The notes beneath the pieces were generated by a model that did no database searches, was not told the DNA's origin, and worked only from the letters and a program-made list of their open reading frames with translations. Both the position numbers and the translations under genes were made by a program. A DNA stretch of 64,000 nt from Candidatus Nitrosocaldus sp. (GTDB taxonomy: Archaea > Thermoproteota > Nitrososphaeria > Nitrososphaerales > Nitrosocaldaceae). The DNA is taken from contig JANWZS010000002.1 of the NCBI GenBank assembly GCA_025054855.1, positions 62,001-126,000 on the forward strand, written 5' to 3'. Of this stretch, positions 26,305-35,002 are shown one piece after another (within the stretch, counting starts at the first letter, position 1; each line of letters opens with the position of its first letter).

Positions 26305-28056
26305 TCATCTGTATGCTGCTCTTCTATACGCCAAGAGGGTACCCACTGCTGCACCTATGGTACCTATGACCCCTATCACTGCCTCTGGCACAACGCTCCA
26401 TGACGTCTCGAACGTGGTTATTACAGGGTCACCAACCTCAGTAGTCAACATAACCATGTATGTACCTGCCCTGCTTGTATCACAGGTCGTCCCATCGCCA
26501 TATGCAAACTCGTCAGGGTATGTTGCTGTGAAGCCTCCCTCAGGTACCCTTGCAGGTAATGTGTCGGTGTAGTAGCATGTATCACCATCTGGCGTGGTCA
26601 CTGTTAGAGCAGTTATGGATGTGAGCGCATCTGAATCGAACCTTATGCCTATGCTCTCCCCTATGTTTATAACATCGTCACCATCATCCTCATCCATCGC
26701 TGCTAACCCAGCCCTGAATATGACGAATACCCTGTCTGGTCCTACCTCCCTACCATCGATCGTAGGTCCTGCATGCATCTGTGTAACGAATAGCATGTTG
26801 CTGAACCCCTCTATACCCCATCTTATACCCGTACCCTCTGCCTCACAATCCTCCATGGATGCGAATAGGTATACATGATCTGAGTAGCCATCGCCATCTT
26901 CATCTGGTAGTGCAACCCATATATCACTTGGCCCGTTATCCTCAACTATCCAGAGCTCCTCTCCTCTGCTCGCAAGGTTGTCTGGGTTCTTGAATCCTGT
27001 GACCTCATCGGTCTTATCTCCAACGTTATCAACCTCCACAGGTACGTTCACCCCTGGGACAACGAACTCAGTGACGAATGGGTCATCCTGTGAGATATCA
27101 ATCGCTATAACCCTGTTGTCCACTGGCCCTGGTGCCCTGACATCCGTGAGCGCAACGTATATCTTGCCCCCTATCATCTCCATATCCTCTGGTCTGTTGT
27201 ATACCGTTGCACCAGCAGCAAGTAGTGCCACATTAGCATCTATCCTTGCTTGAGTCTGATCCAGTTCTACCCAGACCGCTCTACCAGTCCTAGGCCCTGG
27301 TGCTGCATCATCATCCACAACCTTCAATGCATATAGCTTGCCATCTGGCACCCTACCTACTGTTCTTGGATCAACCTCTGGTACGAACTTGTAGATCCCT
27401 CCCCTCCTGTTCTCATCTACACCGTAGATGTTCATCTCCTCATCTATCACAAACCCTTCGTGAGCCTTTGCACCGAGCTGTGGTAGTGGCCAGTACTCAC
27501 CTGTCACAGGGTTCATCTCGTATGCTAGCCCACCTACAACATCTGGGAGTGTTGGGTCCCTGATGTTCTGGGCGATCATCTCCTCAGCGAATATTATGGT
27601 ATTCCATGGTGTCCATATCACTGGGTCCACAGCCTCTAGATGATCTGCCTCAACCATCTTGGCAATCAAGCCCGTCTTGAGGTCTATCACAGATACAGAT
27701 GATCCTCCCTCCCATATCTCATGTGCCTGGTAGAATAACCTTCCCCTCTCTGCAACCTCATCCACAACACCCCTGGCCCTCAGCACATGAGGCATCTCTA
27801 TCTCCACAGGGTTCTGTACATTCATATCTGGCAGGTCCTCGAAGTACAGACCCTCTGGGTCCTCCTCAGCGACGAGTGCTACCTTCCATCCTGGAGGTAC
27901 CTTCCATGGCTGTGCAGAACCCTCTGTTGGTGGTATGCATACGGCAGACGCTGGGATGGAATCTATTGAGGCATGTGCATGGCCCATGTAGAACAGTGGT
28001 GAGATCAGGATTGCCAGCACTCCTATCATGTATATATTCTTGGACTGCATTGGCAA
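26305..28056 (-). CDS. exported PhoX/DUF839-like phosphatase with C-terminal membrane anchor
   Basis: A 583-residue exported protein. A signal peptide (about residues 8-30, ending HAHA) is followed by a PhoX-type beta-propeller. Blade-like repeats contain IWTPWNTIIFAEE, DEEMNIYGVDENRRGGIYKF and NRPEDMEMIGGKIYVALTD, which are typical of DUF839 alkaline phosphatases that use calcium and iron. A C-terminal beta-rich domain (about residues 470-555) precedes a single membrane helix and a basic RRAAYR tail, anchoring it outside the cell. It probably releases phosphate from organic esters. Confidence 0.8.
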   Translation of the reverse strand: MPMQSKNIYMIGVLAILISPLFYMGHAHASIDSIPASAVCIPPTEGSAQPWKVPPGWKVALVAEEDPEGLYFEDLPDMNVQNPVEIEMPHVLRARGVVDEVAERGRLFYQAHEIWEGGSSVSVIDLKTGLIAKMVEADHLEAVDPVIWTPWNTIIFAEEMIAQNIRDPTLPDVVGGLAYEMNPVTGEYWPLPQLGAKAHEGFVIDEEMNIYGVDENRRGGIYKFVPEVDPRTVGRVPDGKLYALKVVDDDAAPGPRTGRAVWVELDQTQARIDANVALLAAGATVYNRPEDMEMIGGKIYVALTDVRAPGPVDNRVIAIDISQDDPFVTEFVVPGVNVPVEVDNVGDKTDEVTGFKNPDNLASRGEELWIVEDNGPSDIWVALPDEDGDGYSDHVYLFASMEDCEAEGTGIRWGIEGFSNMLFVTQMHAGPTIDGREVGPDRVFVIFRAGLAAMDEDDGDDVINIGESIGIRFDSDALTSITALTVTTPDGDTCYYTDTLPARVPEGGFTATYPDEFAYGDGTTCDTSRAGTYMVMLTTEVGDPVITTFETSWSVVPEAVIGVIGTIGAAVGTLLAYRRAAYR

Positions 28057-28285
28057 AGGTAAGAAATTTCGTAGATATATAATTTATCTTTATAAAATAT
28101 TTAGATCCTTATCAGATACATAATCATCATATAAACCGGGGGAGTAATGGCATCTACCATGGTGTAGACCAGCAGATATAGTTCATAGAGAAGACAATTG
28201 ATGTATGTATACATATGTGAGCAGGTAGAAGAAGTGCGATCATCCAAATAAAAGGTTTATATTAAATTCTAGAGTAGATTAGATA

Positions 28286-28657
28286 ATGAGCATAGCAGGG
28301 TATCTCATGCGTGAGCTGATGAGGGAGTTCACCAGCAAGACCAGGGAGTTCTACGAGTTCGTGATGCCCCCAGTGGATATCTACGAGGATGGTTCCGATC
28401 TCGTTGTGGTTGCTGATATGCCTGGGTTCAAGAAGGAGGATATAGTGATCAGGGTTAGTGGTAACGTACTCTCTATCAGGGCAACCAGAGAGAGGCCAGA
28501 GCCCACTGGCATGGTGTACTGGCAGCAGAGACCACTCAAGATAGATAAGAAGATACCCCTCCCGTTCAGCGTAGCAGAGGAGGATGTGAAGGCAACATAC
28601 AAGGAAGGATTGCTGGAGATCAGGGTACCGTTGAAGGGTGCGGTGAAGATAGAGTAG
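28286..28657 (+). CDS. hsp20: Hsp20/alpha-crystallin small heat-shock protein
   Basis: A 123-residue small heat-shock protein. The alpha-crystallin domain starts at VDIYEDGSDLVVVADMPGF (near residue 32) and ends with the signature YKEGLLEIRVPL. No IXI motif tail of usual length is visible; the protein ends at KIE. It holds unfolding proteins under heat or oxidative stress. A TATA-like TTTATATTAAA lies about 26 nt upstream of the start. Confidence 0.93.
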   Translation: MSIAGYLMRELMREFTSKTREFYEFVMPPVDIYEDGSDLVVVADMPGFKKEDIVIRVSGNVLSIRATRERPEPTGMVYWQQRPLKIDKKIPLPFSVAEEDVKATYKEGLLEIRVPLKGAVKIE

Positions 28658-28755
28658 AAGGAGTGATGGATTAGGGAGGTTGGTGGTTAGGTTAGCCTTT
28701 AGCAGATCATAGGTAGAGTGAACGTTAACGCATACCATCATCACCATCATCACCA

Positions 28756-30378
28756 TCATATCTTCCTTGCAATGAGCATGAAGCCTACCATCATGGCTGC
28801 TGCAGCAAAGCCTATCTGGCCCAGTGTTGGATGGGACTCCATAACTATCGCTGAACTTATCAGCAGTGATGATGTTATTATGCTCCCTGCTATCAGTGTG
28901 CTGCTACTGCTCATCCTTGCCCTACCACGCCACCATCCTCCTCCACCACTACCACCACCATCCATAAGGCTCCTCTCAAGGTAGTCCCTGAGCATTGGTG
29001 CAACGGCTATGTAGTCCTGTAGCCCCCTCACTATCCCCTCTATCGAACTCTTCACCTCCTCTATGTATGCATCCCTTATCAGGCCCTCCTCCTCCAGTAG
29101 CGATGATAGAACCTTCATGAACTGAAAGTCTACCTTGAGCGCTATGTATATCCCCTCCAGGAGGGATGCCATCCTCATGTATAGTGCGAGTTGCTTGGGT
29201 AGCCTGAACGGGAACCTTGTCATGGTTCTGTTGGCCAACTCCATCAGTGCCTTCACCTCCATCTCATCCACCTTCCTACCATGCATACCCTCTATGGCCA
29301 GTGCTATACCCTTCTCTATCACATACCTGTTGGCATCCGGTGCTAGTGCCCCAAGGCTGATGAGTATGTTCACAGCCCTAGCAGGGTCCCTCTCTATGAG
29401 CGCAAGGTAGAGCCTTATCAGTTTGAGCCTAGTACTCTGATCCAGCCTCCCGACCATGCCAAAGTCATACAGGATTATGCTCCCATCCTCCCTCACAGCG
29501 ATGTTGCCAGGGTGGGGGTCTGCATGGAATATATCGTGCTTGAGGAGCATCTTGAAGAAGAGCCTGTGCAGCCTTATCACCAGCCTAGCCCTATCTATGC
29601 CTAGTGCATCCAACCTCTCCAGATCGGTGACCTTTATGCCTGGTATGTACTCCAGTGTTAAGACTCTACTGCTGCTCCTCTCCTCCACCACATCGGGTAT
29701 TATCACATACCTCTCACCCTTCAGGTTGCTCTTTATCCTCCTGAGGTTCTCAGCCTCTATCCTGTAGTCCATCTCCTCCCTTATCGTCTCGACGAACTGG
29801 TTGTATATTGACTCTAGTGAGAAGGCTATGTTGGGATCGAGGAACCTTATGGCATAGGGGAGGAGCAGCCTCATCGCCTCCAGATCCCTCTCTACCGTGT
29901 AGTGTACATTGGGCCTTATCACCTTCACCACCACATCCCTGCCCCTGTACCTTGCCCTGTACACCTGCCCCAGGCTAGCGCCAGATATGCACCGTTCATC
30001 GAATGAGTCAAACGCATTCTCCAATGAGCCAAACTCCTCCTCTACTATCCTCCTAACCTCCTCCATAGGTGCTGGAGGCACATCATCCTGGAGCTTGGAG
30101 AACTCATCGAGGTATGGTTGTGGGAGCAGATCTGGCCTGCTGGAGAGCCACTGCCCGAACTTTATGAAGACTGGCCCAAGGTCTATGAATGCATTGACAG
30201 CCTTCCTCGCATTCCTCCTCATCCTTGCCACATCACACCCCCTCCCCTCCTTCCTTACCCACTCCCTCCTATCACGCCTGAACCTTATGATCACTGGGGC
30301 GAGCCTCATGGCTATGTATATGCAGCGCCTCCTGAGCCTGTAATCCCTCCTGCTGGAGTCTCCTCCCCCCATCCCCAT
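28756..30378 (-). CDS. ABC1/UbiB/AarF-family atypical kinase
   Basis: A 540-residue UbiB-family protein. The family KxGQ motif appears as FIKFGQWLSSRPDLLP (near residue 75), the Ala-rich nucleotide loop as GASLGQVYRAR (near 135) and the catalytic segment as ADPHPGNIAV followed by LYDFGMVGRL (near 300). Two membrane helices close the C-terminus, so it is bound to the membrane. Relatives support quinone or isoprenoid-lipid biosynthesis. A His/Gly-rich stretch GGGSGGGGWW joins the kinase to the membrane helices. Confidence 0.92.
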   Translation of the reverse strand: MGMGGGDSSRRDYRLRRRCIYIAMRLAPVIIRFRRDRREWVRKEGRGCDVARMRRNARKAVNAFIDLGPVFIKFGQWLSSRPDLLPQPYLDEFSKLQDDVPPAPMEEVRRIVEEEFGSLENAFDSFDERCISGASLGQVYRARYRGRDVVVKVIRPNVHYTVERDLEAMRLLLPYAIRFLDPNIAFSLESIYNQFVETIREEMDYRIEAENLRRIKSNLKGERYVIIPDVVEERSSSRVLTLEYIPGIKVTDLERLDALGIDRARLVIRLHRLFFKMLLKHDIFHADPHPGNIAVREDGSIILYDFGMVGRLDQSTRLKLIRLYLALIERDPARAVNILISLGALAPDANRYVIEKGIALAIEGMHGRKVDEMEVKALMELANRTMTRFPFRLPKQLALYMRMASLLEGIYIALKVDFQFMKVLSSLLEEEGLIRDAYIEEVKSSIEGIVRGLQDYIAVAPMLRDYLERSLMDGGGSGGGGWWRGRARMSSSSTLIAGSIITSSLLISSAIVMESHPTLGQIGFAAAAMMVGFMLIARKI

Positions 30379-30446
30379 ACCCTATTCCCACTCGCTATAC
30401 CTGCTCAGCCGCCTACCCATGATCCATCCATCCACTACTCGCCTAC

Positions 30447-30842
30447 CTAACCCATCAGCCTACCCTTGATGAACCTGCCAAGCAAGTACACCGTGTACCC
30501 AGATACGATCGATGCAAGCATACCAGCAATGATGGCACCCATGGTACTGCCCTTGCCCCCTCTCGCCTTCTTAACCATGCTACCTACCCTTGCACCACTG
30601 TAGATGCCGAGTGCAGTGGCCACTATCAGCTCTGGGGCATCCAGCACTATATGCATCAGGGGGTCCCTCCTCGGATCTACCCTATCCATGTGCACAACAT
30701 ACCTATCATCATACTCCCTTATGTGCAGGTTACCGTACCTGTACTGCCTCCTTGCCCCCATAGGATCCCCAAGTATGGTCTCCTCTGCGCCATCCAGCAT
30801 GATAGGCCTAGCATCCTTCGGCACCTCCATCTCCCTAGCCAT
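30447..30842 (-). CDS. membrane-associated hypothetical protein upstream of the UbiB kinase
   Basis: A 131-residue protein with a soluble N-terminal part (to about residue 65, containing RQYRYGNLHIREYDDRYVVH) and two likely membrane segments (about residues 68-85 and 102-125). It precedes the UbiB kinase on the same strand by 68 nt. The family is not recognised. Co-location with a membrane-bound kinase makes a shared membrane role plausible only. Confidence 0.55.
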   Translation of the reverse strand: MAREMEVPKDARPIMLDGAEETILGDPMGARRQYRYGNLHIREYDDRYVVHMDRVDPRRDPLMHIVLDAPELIVATALGIYSGARVGSMVKKARGGKGSTMGAIIAGMLASIVSGYTVYLLGRFIKGRLMG

Positions 30843-30975
30843 CTATGAATTATCACCATCCAAATAATATAATCCTTAAGCTGGAGTTAGGTTATTAAGA
30901 AGATATTGATAGTGCTACCATTGATGTGACAGTTCATTAGCACCAGCCTTACTAGATATACTGCTCACTCACCCC

Positions 30976-31395
30976 TCACTCCCCTATGATCTGCATCACC
31001 ACGCTCCTCTCCCTGCTCCTCACATCCAGCTCTATCAACACTACCTGCTGCCATGTACCAAGGGTCAGCCTACCATCTACGAACGGTATGGTTATCGATG
31101 GTCCTATGAGCGATGCCCTAACATGCGAGTGCCCATTCCCATCGTGCCATGCCTTCTCATGCTCATACTCTATATCCCTTGGCGCTACACGTTCAAGCAT
31201 CTCTGGAAAGTCCTTCAGGAGCCCTGGCTCATACTCTATGGTGGTTAGTGCTGCAGTGGAGCCCTTGACGAATAGCGTGACTATACCACTCCTCAACCCG
31301 CTCTCCTTTACAGCCCTGCTCACATGCTCACTTATATCTAGCATATCCCCCTCGCCCTTGGTCCTTATGCTCATCACCCTGGTGATTATGGGCAT
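30976..31395 (-). CDS. YjbQ/UPF0047 family protein
   Basis: A 139-residue protein of the YjbQ family. The conserved blocks FVKGSTAALTTIEYEPG, the His-rich WHDGNGHSHVRASLIGPS and GTWQQVVLIELD are all present. Some members have thiamine-phosphate synthase side activity, and the His/Asp/Glu cluster suggests metal binding. The physiological role is unsettled. It diverges from the Nudix gene across a 43-nt gap. Confidence 0.9.
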   Translation of the reverse strand: MPIITRVMSIRTKGEGDMLDISEHVSRAVKESGLRSGIVTLFVKGSTAALTTIEYEPGLLKDFPEMLERVAPRDIEYEHEKAWHDGNGHSHVRASLIGPSITIPFVDGRLTLGTWQQVVLIELDVRSRERSVVMQIIGE

Positions 31396-31438
31396 GGTTA
31401 ACCTAATTATATGGCCCCCTTTAAGCGTTAGTTAGAGC

Positions 31439-31951
31439 ATGGGTGGTGTGAGGAGCAGGTACATCTACAGGGGCAGGGTCATAGCCCTGAGGCTGGATGA
31501 GTTGGATCATGGAAGGGTCAGGGAGGTGGTAGAGCACAACGGCTCTGTTGCTATACTCCCCATACTGGATGATGGCAGGGTTATACTGGAGAGGCAGTAC
31601 AGGCATGCCGTAGGGAAGGAGTTGATAGAGATACCTGCTGGGAAGGTCGAGGAGGGTGAGAGCATAGAGGGGTGTGCGCAGAGGGAGCTGATGGAGGAGA
31701 CGGGGTACAGGGCAGGTAGGCTTGAGTACATGGGTAGATGCTACATGACCCCAGGGTACTGCAACGAGCTGATACACTTCTTCATCGCAACTGAGCTTGA
31801 GAAGGCCCCTGGCACTACGATGGATGAGGATGAGGAGATAGAGTTGGTGATCATGAGCGTGGATGAGGCTATCAGCAAGGCTCTAGCCAATGAGATAGAG
31901 GATGCAAAGACGCTCTACGCCCTACTCAGGTACATGATGCTCAAGGGGTGA
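31439..31951 (+). CDS. Nudix hydrolase (ADP-ribose pyrophosphatase-like)
   Basis: A 170-residue Nudix enzyme. The Nudix box is complete, running from AGKVEEGES to RELMEETGY (about residues 67-90), with the REXXEE metal-binding core. The N-terminal part and the downstream Pro-containing CYMTPGYCNELI resemble ADP-ribose pyrophosphatases. It should cleave nucleoside diphosphates linked to another group. Its 3' end overlaps a convergent membrane-protein gene by 11 nt. Confidence 0.9.
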   Translation: MGGVRSRYIYRGRVIALRLDELDHGRVREVVEHNGSVAILPILDDGRVILERQYRHAVGKELIEIPAGKVEEGESIEGCAQRELMEETGYRAGRLEYMGRCYMTPGYCNELIHFFIATELEKAPGTTMDEDEEIELVIMSVDEAISKALANEIEDAKTLYALLRYMMLKG

Positions 31952-32237
31952 GCGATCCTCCAGTCAACTCGCCTACGGATGTGGTCTCCCTGTACTTGAC
32001 GTTGACCCTATCTCCAACCTCATGGTTCATGCAGTCCGCTACATTTATCAGCCTGTGAGAGTCAGTCTCCACCGTACATGAGGAGCCATTGACAGAGACT
32101 ACGGTCGAACTCTCCCTCACCTCATTCTTAACCCAGGGTAGGTTAGGGATCATAGCAAAGAGCGCAATAGCGAATACCGCACCAACGAATAGTGGGAAGA
32201 GCCACTTCGAGTGCCACCACTCCTCTTCTTCTCGCAT
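31941..32237 (-). CDS. single-TM protein with small external beta domain
   Basis: A 98-residue protein with a charged N-terminus (REEEEW), one membrane helix at about residues 13-33, and a Cys-containing beta-rich domain (STVVSVNGSSCTVET) outside. Two cysteines in the domain could form a disulfide. No family is recognised. It overlaps the end of the Nudix gene tail to tail. Confidence 0.55.
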   Translation of the reverse strand: MREEEEWWHSKWLFPLFVGAVFAIALFAMIPNLPWVKNEVRESSTVVSVNGSSCTVETDSHRLINVADCMNHEVGDRVNVKYRETTSVGELTGGSLTP

Positions 32238-32352
32238 ACACCACTTATTCTCAAAGGTGATAATTAAATGTTATAGATAATGTCCAATACAGAATTAAGG
32301 ATTGTTGCGGATATACACTATAGATATTTGAAGACAAGAGGGATATAATATG

Positions 32353-33081
32353 TCACATCCTCTTCCTTATTACATAACTTACACCATCTACCAGGAAGAC
32401 GAAGAGCAGTATCACGATGAAGAACGTGAATGCTGCGGAGTAGTTCAGTATGCTCACATACTGGGTTATGTAGTAGCCTATGCCCCCAGCACCGACTATG
32501 CCCATTATGCTTGCTGTCCTCAGGTTGTACTCGAACATGAACATCATATGGCCTATCATCTGCTTCTCTGTATGCTTGAAGAGCGCCTTCGCCATGACCA
32601 TCCACGGTATGCCTAGTGAGCCTAGGGCCTCGTAGTGCTCCTTGCCAACATTCTCGAACGTCTCGTAGAAGAACTTCGAGAGGTATCCTGCGGTGTACAG
32701 TGCTAGAGCTACGGCACCAGCAACGTTCCCTGGTCCGAACATCACTACGAAGAGTATCCCCCAGAATATCGCTGGCACGGTTCTAAGAACGTTGGCCATG
32801 GTCCTTATCGTTAGGGATAGCCAGCGGGCAGTTATACCCTGTGCAGACATGGCCGATAATGGGTAGGATATGAGCGCACCAACCACGGTACCGAAGAGTG
32901 CTATGACGAACGTCTCACCAACCGCACTGAGCGCATCCTGGAGGAGATCGTATCTTATGTAGAGGTCTGATGCGAATACCGAGAGGTTCCTTGCTGCCTT
33001 GAGCCAGGCATCAACATCCACTAAGCCAAGTGAGTATGCAAGGATGACCGCAATGAGCAGTAGAGCCCATATCACCATCAT
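32353..33081 (-). CDS. phnE: phosphonate/phosphite-type ABC transporter permease
   Basis: A 242-residue permease of the PhnE type with about six membrane segments. The EAA-like loop is ENVGKEHYEALGSLGIPW (near residue 145), which contacts the ATPase. It follows the ATPase and binding-protein genes in the order D-C-E on the minus strand, a complete importer. A single permease gene implies a homodimer in the membrane. Confidence 0.88.
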   Translation of the reverse strand: MMVIWALLLIAVILAYSLGLVDVDAWLKAARNLSVFASDLYIRYDLLQDALSAVGETFVIALFGTVVGALISYPLSAMSAQGITARWLSLTIRTMANVLRTVPAIFWGILFVVMFGPGNVAGAVALALYTAGYLSKFFYETFENVGKEHYEALGSLGIPWMVMAKALFKHTEKQMIGHMMFMFEYNLRTASIMGIVGAGGIGYYITQYVSILNYSAAFTFFIVILLFVFLVDGVSYVIRKRM

Positions 33082-33104
33082 CCTCCTCCCTCACCCCATA
33101 ACCA

Positions 33105-33824
33105 TCACCATAACCTTGAGAGCCTCCCATCTGCTAGGATGTACGCCTCATCTGCATACTCCTCAGCAAGCCTCCTATCATGCATGACCATGATGGATGA
33201 GGTTGAGTTCATCCTACACATACCCCTGAGTATATCGAGGATGGAGCGTGCGTTATCGTGGTCGAGGTTAGAGACTGGCTCATCCGCAAGCACTACCTTT
33301 GCACCCTGCATAAGCGCTCTAGCGATAGCTACCCTCTGCCTCTCCCCACCGCTCAGCCTGTTCACCCTGCTCCTAGCCTTTCCATCCATGCCTATGCTCC
33401 TGAGTATCCTCATGGCCTCATCAACATACTCCCTCCTCCATAGCCCGAGCAGTGCCCTGAACTGAGAGTCAGCTGCCCTTGCTAATAGCACGTTCTCGAG
33501 CGTAGTGGCATTCTCCACTAGGCCCAGACTCTGGGGTATGTATGCGACCCTCCTCCTCAGGCCGTTACTATACCCACCATCAACATCCATACCAAGTACC
33601 CTCACCCTACCCCTCAGAGGTCTTATGAAGCCGTTGATTATCCTCAGGAGCGTACTCTTGCCAGAACCACTCCTACCCATTATCGCTACACTCTTACCAC
33701 GCTCTACAGCAAGGTTGACGCTATCAAATAAAATGTTGTTGGTGCTATAGCCATATGCCAGATCCATAGCCTCAACTGCATATACGCTTCCTACCCCTGC
33801 ATCCTCCCTGCCCTGAACTATCAT
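33105..33824 (-). CDS. phnC: phosphonate/phosphite-type ABC transporter ATPase
   Basis: A 239-residue ABC ATPase. Walker A is GRSGSGKST (near residue 35), the signature is LSGGERQRV (near 140), Walker B is VVLADEP and the switch His lies in VMHDRRLAEEYAD. The substrate-binding protein gene overlaps its start by 4 nt and the permease follows 23 nt downstream, so it powers this importer. Sequence alone cannot separate phosphonate, phosphite and phosphate-ester use. Confidence 0.9.
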   Translation of the reverse strand: MIVQGREDAGVGSVYAVEAMDLAYGYSTNNILFDSVNLAVERGKSVAIMGRSGSGKSTLLRIINGFIRPLRGRVRVLGMDVDGGYSNGLRRRVAYIPQSLGLVENATTLENVLLARAADSQFRALLGLWRREYVDEAMRILRSIGMDGKARSRVNRLSGGERQRVAIARALMQGAKVVLADEPVSNLDHDNARSILDILRGMCRMNSTSSIMVMHDRRLAEEYADEAYILADGRLSRLW

Positions 33825-34777
33825 ATCCTTATCACGTTATCGAGCCCTGTTACCCTCAGAGCCTCCATGAGCGGTCCTAGATGCTGCGACTCATACCTTA
33901 TCCCAAACTTCACGAATATGGCTGAGACGAACTGCTGCACCTTCTCTGGCTCCTTGTTGAGGTCCCTCAGTGCACTCCACAGCTTCATCTTCACATCCTT
34001 TGGAAGGTTCTTTGAGATGAGTGTGACGTGTGCTGGATTCGGGCCATTCTGCTCCAGTATCTTGCTGTTCTCTATAGCCTCTTTGTAGAGCTTCGCTGGC
34101 ACATCACCAGCGGTCACAGTCACATCCACCTGCCCCTGCTTCAGTGCCTCCCAGCACTGTGCGTATCCCCCTCCGAAGACGACCTCACCGAAGAACTGGT
34201 TCGGGAGATCCACAGGTCTCTTGCCTGCATCTATGGGCTTAACATAACCCTTCTCAACCATGGTCTTCATGGGCATCACAAATCCAGATACAGACGTCTC
34301 GCTCGGGAAGCAGGCCTTCTTGCCCCTCAACTCCTCTAGCGAGTTGTACGGTGCACCCTTGAGCACTATCCAGTACGAGTAGTAGTAGTTGAGTACATGC
34401 TCCTCATCGCCTATGAATATCGCTCTCCTCTCTACCAGCATTGGTTCTATCACATCCGCCTGCCTTGCTATCATAGCCCCTACGAGTGAACCAACACCTA
34501 GAGCGACATGTGCATGCCCGAACCTCATGCTCTCAACTATCGCTGCGTTGTTCTGTGGGAAGAGTATCTCAACATCCATGCCGAGCCTATCCTCGAAGTG
34601 CTTCTCAAGCTCTGCTGCCTCTGCAACGACCCTGTCCCTTGGTATAGGTTGCACGACTATAACCAGCTTGTTGAGCCTCTGCTGTGCCTGTGCCTCTGCC
34701 TGAATACTGCTGAGAGCAACTATTCCAGTAACCAGCAACGCTGCTGCCACGACCGCAAATACCTGCACGTATCTCAT
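33821..34777 (-). CDS. phnD: phosphonate/phosphite-type ABC transporter binding protein
   Basis: A 318-residue exported binding protein. A signal peptide (about residues 5-30, ending AEAQAQ) precedes a PhnD/PtxB-like two-lobe domain. The motif PSETSVSGFVMP (near residue 160) matches the ligand-binding Ser/Thr segment of phosphonate and phosphite binders, and YAQCWEALKQGQVD and VTAGDV follow. First gene of the transporter operon. No C-P lyase or phosphite dehydrogenase gene is in the window, so the substrate fate is unknown. Confidence 0.88.
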   Translation of the reverse strand: MRYVQVFAVVAAALLVTGIVALSSIQAEAQAQQRLNKLVIVVQPIPRDRVVAEAAELEKHFEDRLGMDVEILFPQNNAAIVESMRFGHAHVALGVGSLVGAMIARQADVIEPMLVERRAIFIGDEEHVLNYYYSYWIVLKGAPYNSLEELRGKKACFPSETSVSGFVMPMKTMVEKGYVKPIDAGKRPVDLPNQFFGEVVFGGGYAQCWEALKQGQVDVTVTAGDVPAKLYKEAIENSKILEQNGPNPAHVTLISKNLPKDVKMKLWSALRDLNKEPEKVQQFVSAIFVKFGIRYESQHLGPLMEALRVTGLDNVIRI

Positions 34778-34910
34778 TAGGCTGGGCTAATTAGGCTAAC
34801 CTATTTAAACGTTGTTATAACCCCGTTATATCGCATAGGAATAAATGTGCAGCATAAGATGGTTATCATGGTGATGAGACTGACCTGCACTGATCCCATA
34901 AGGGAGATGA

Positions 34911-34924
34911 GGAGATGCATCTCC
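34911..34924. promoter_or_regulatory. perfect 14-bp palindrome between phnD and the M1 peptidase gene
   Basis: GGAGATGCATCTCC is self-complementary over 14 bp, in the 225-bp gap between the phnD start and the aminopeptidase start. It could be an operator for either divergent gene or the stem of an RNA. No known archaeal box matches it by eye. Confidence 0.3.
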
Positions 34925-35002
34925 CCTGAGTTTATTCATCTATTTACATTACCCTCTCTGCTATTCATAATATTTTTTTATGGCAGGTGGTGATGCTGAA
35001 CC

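Noticed and set aside
28262-28759. 165-aa minus-strand ORF starting with Met/Val repeats
   Set aside because: It is antisense to the Hsp20 gene, begins in a CAT/CAC simple repeat and has no protein-like pattern.
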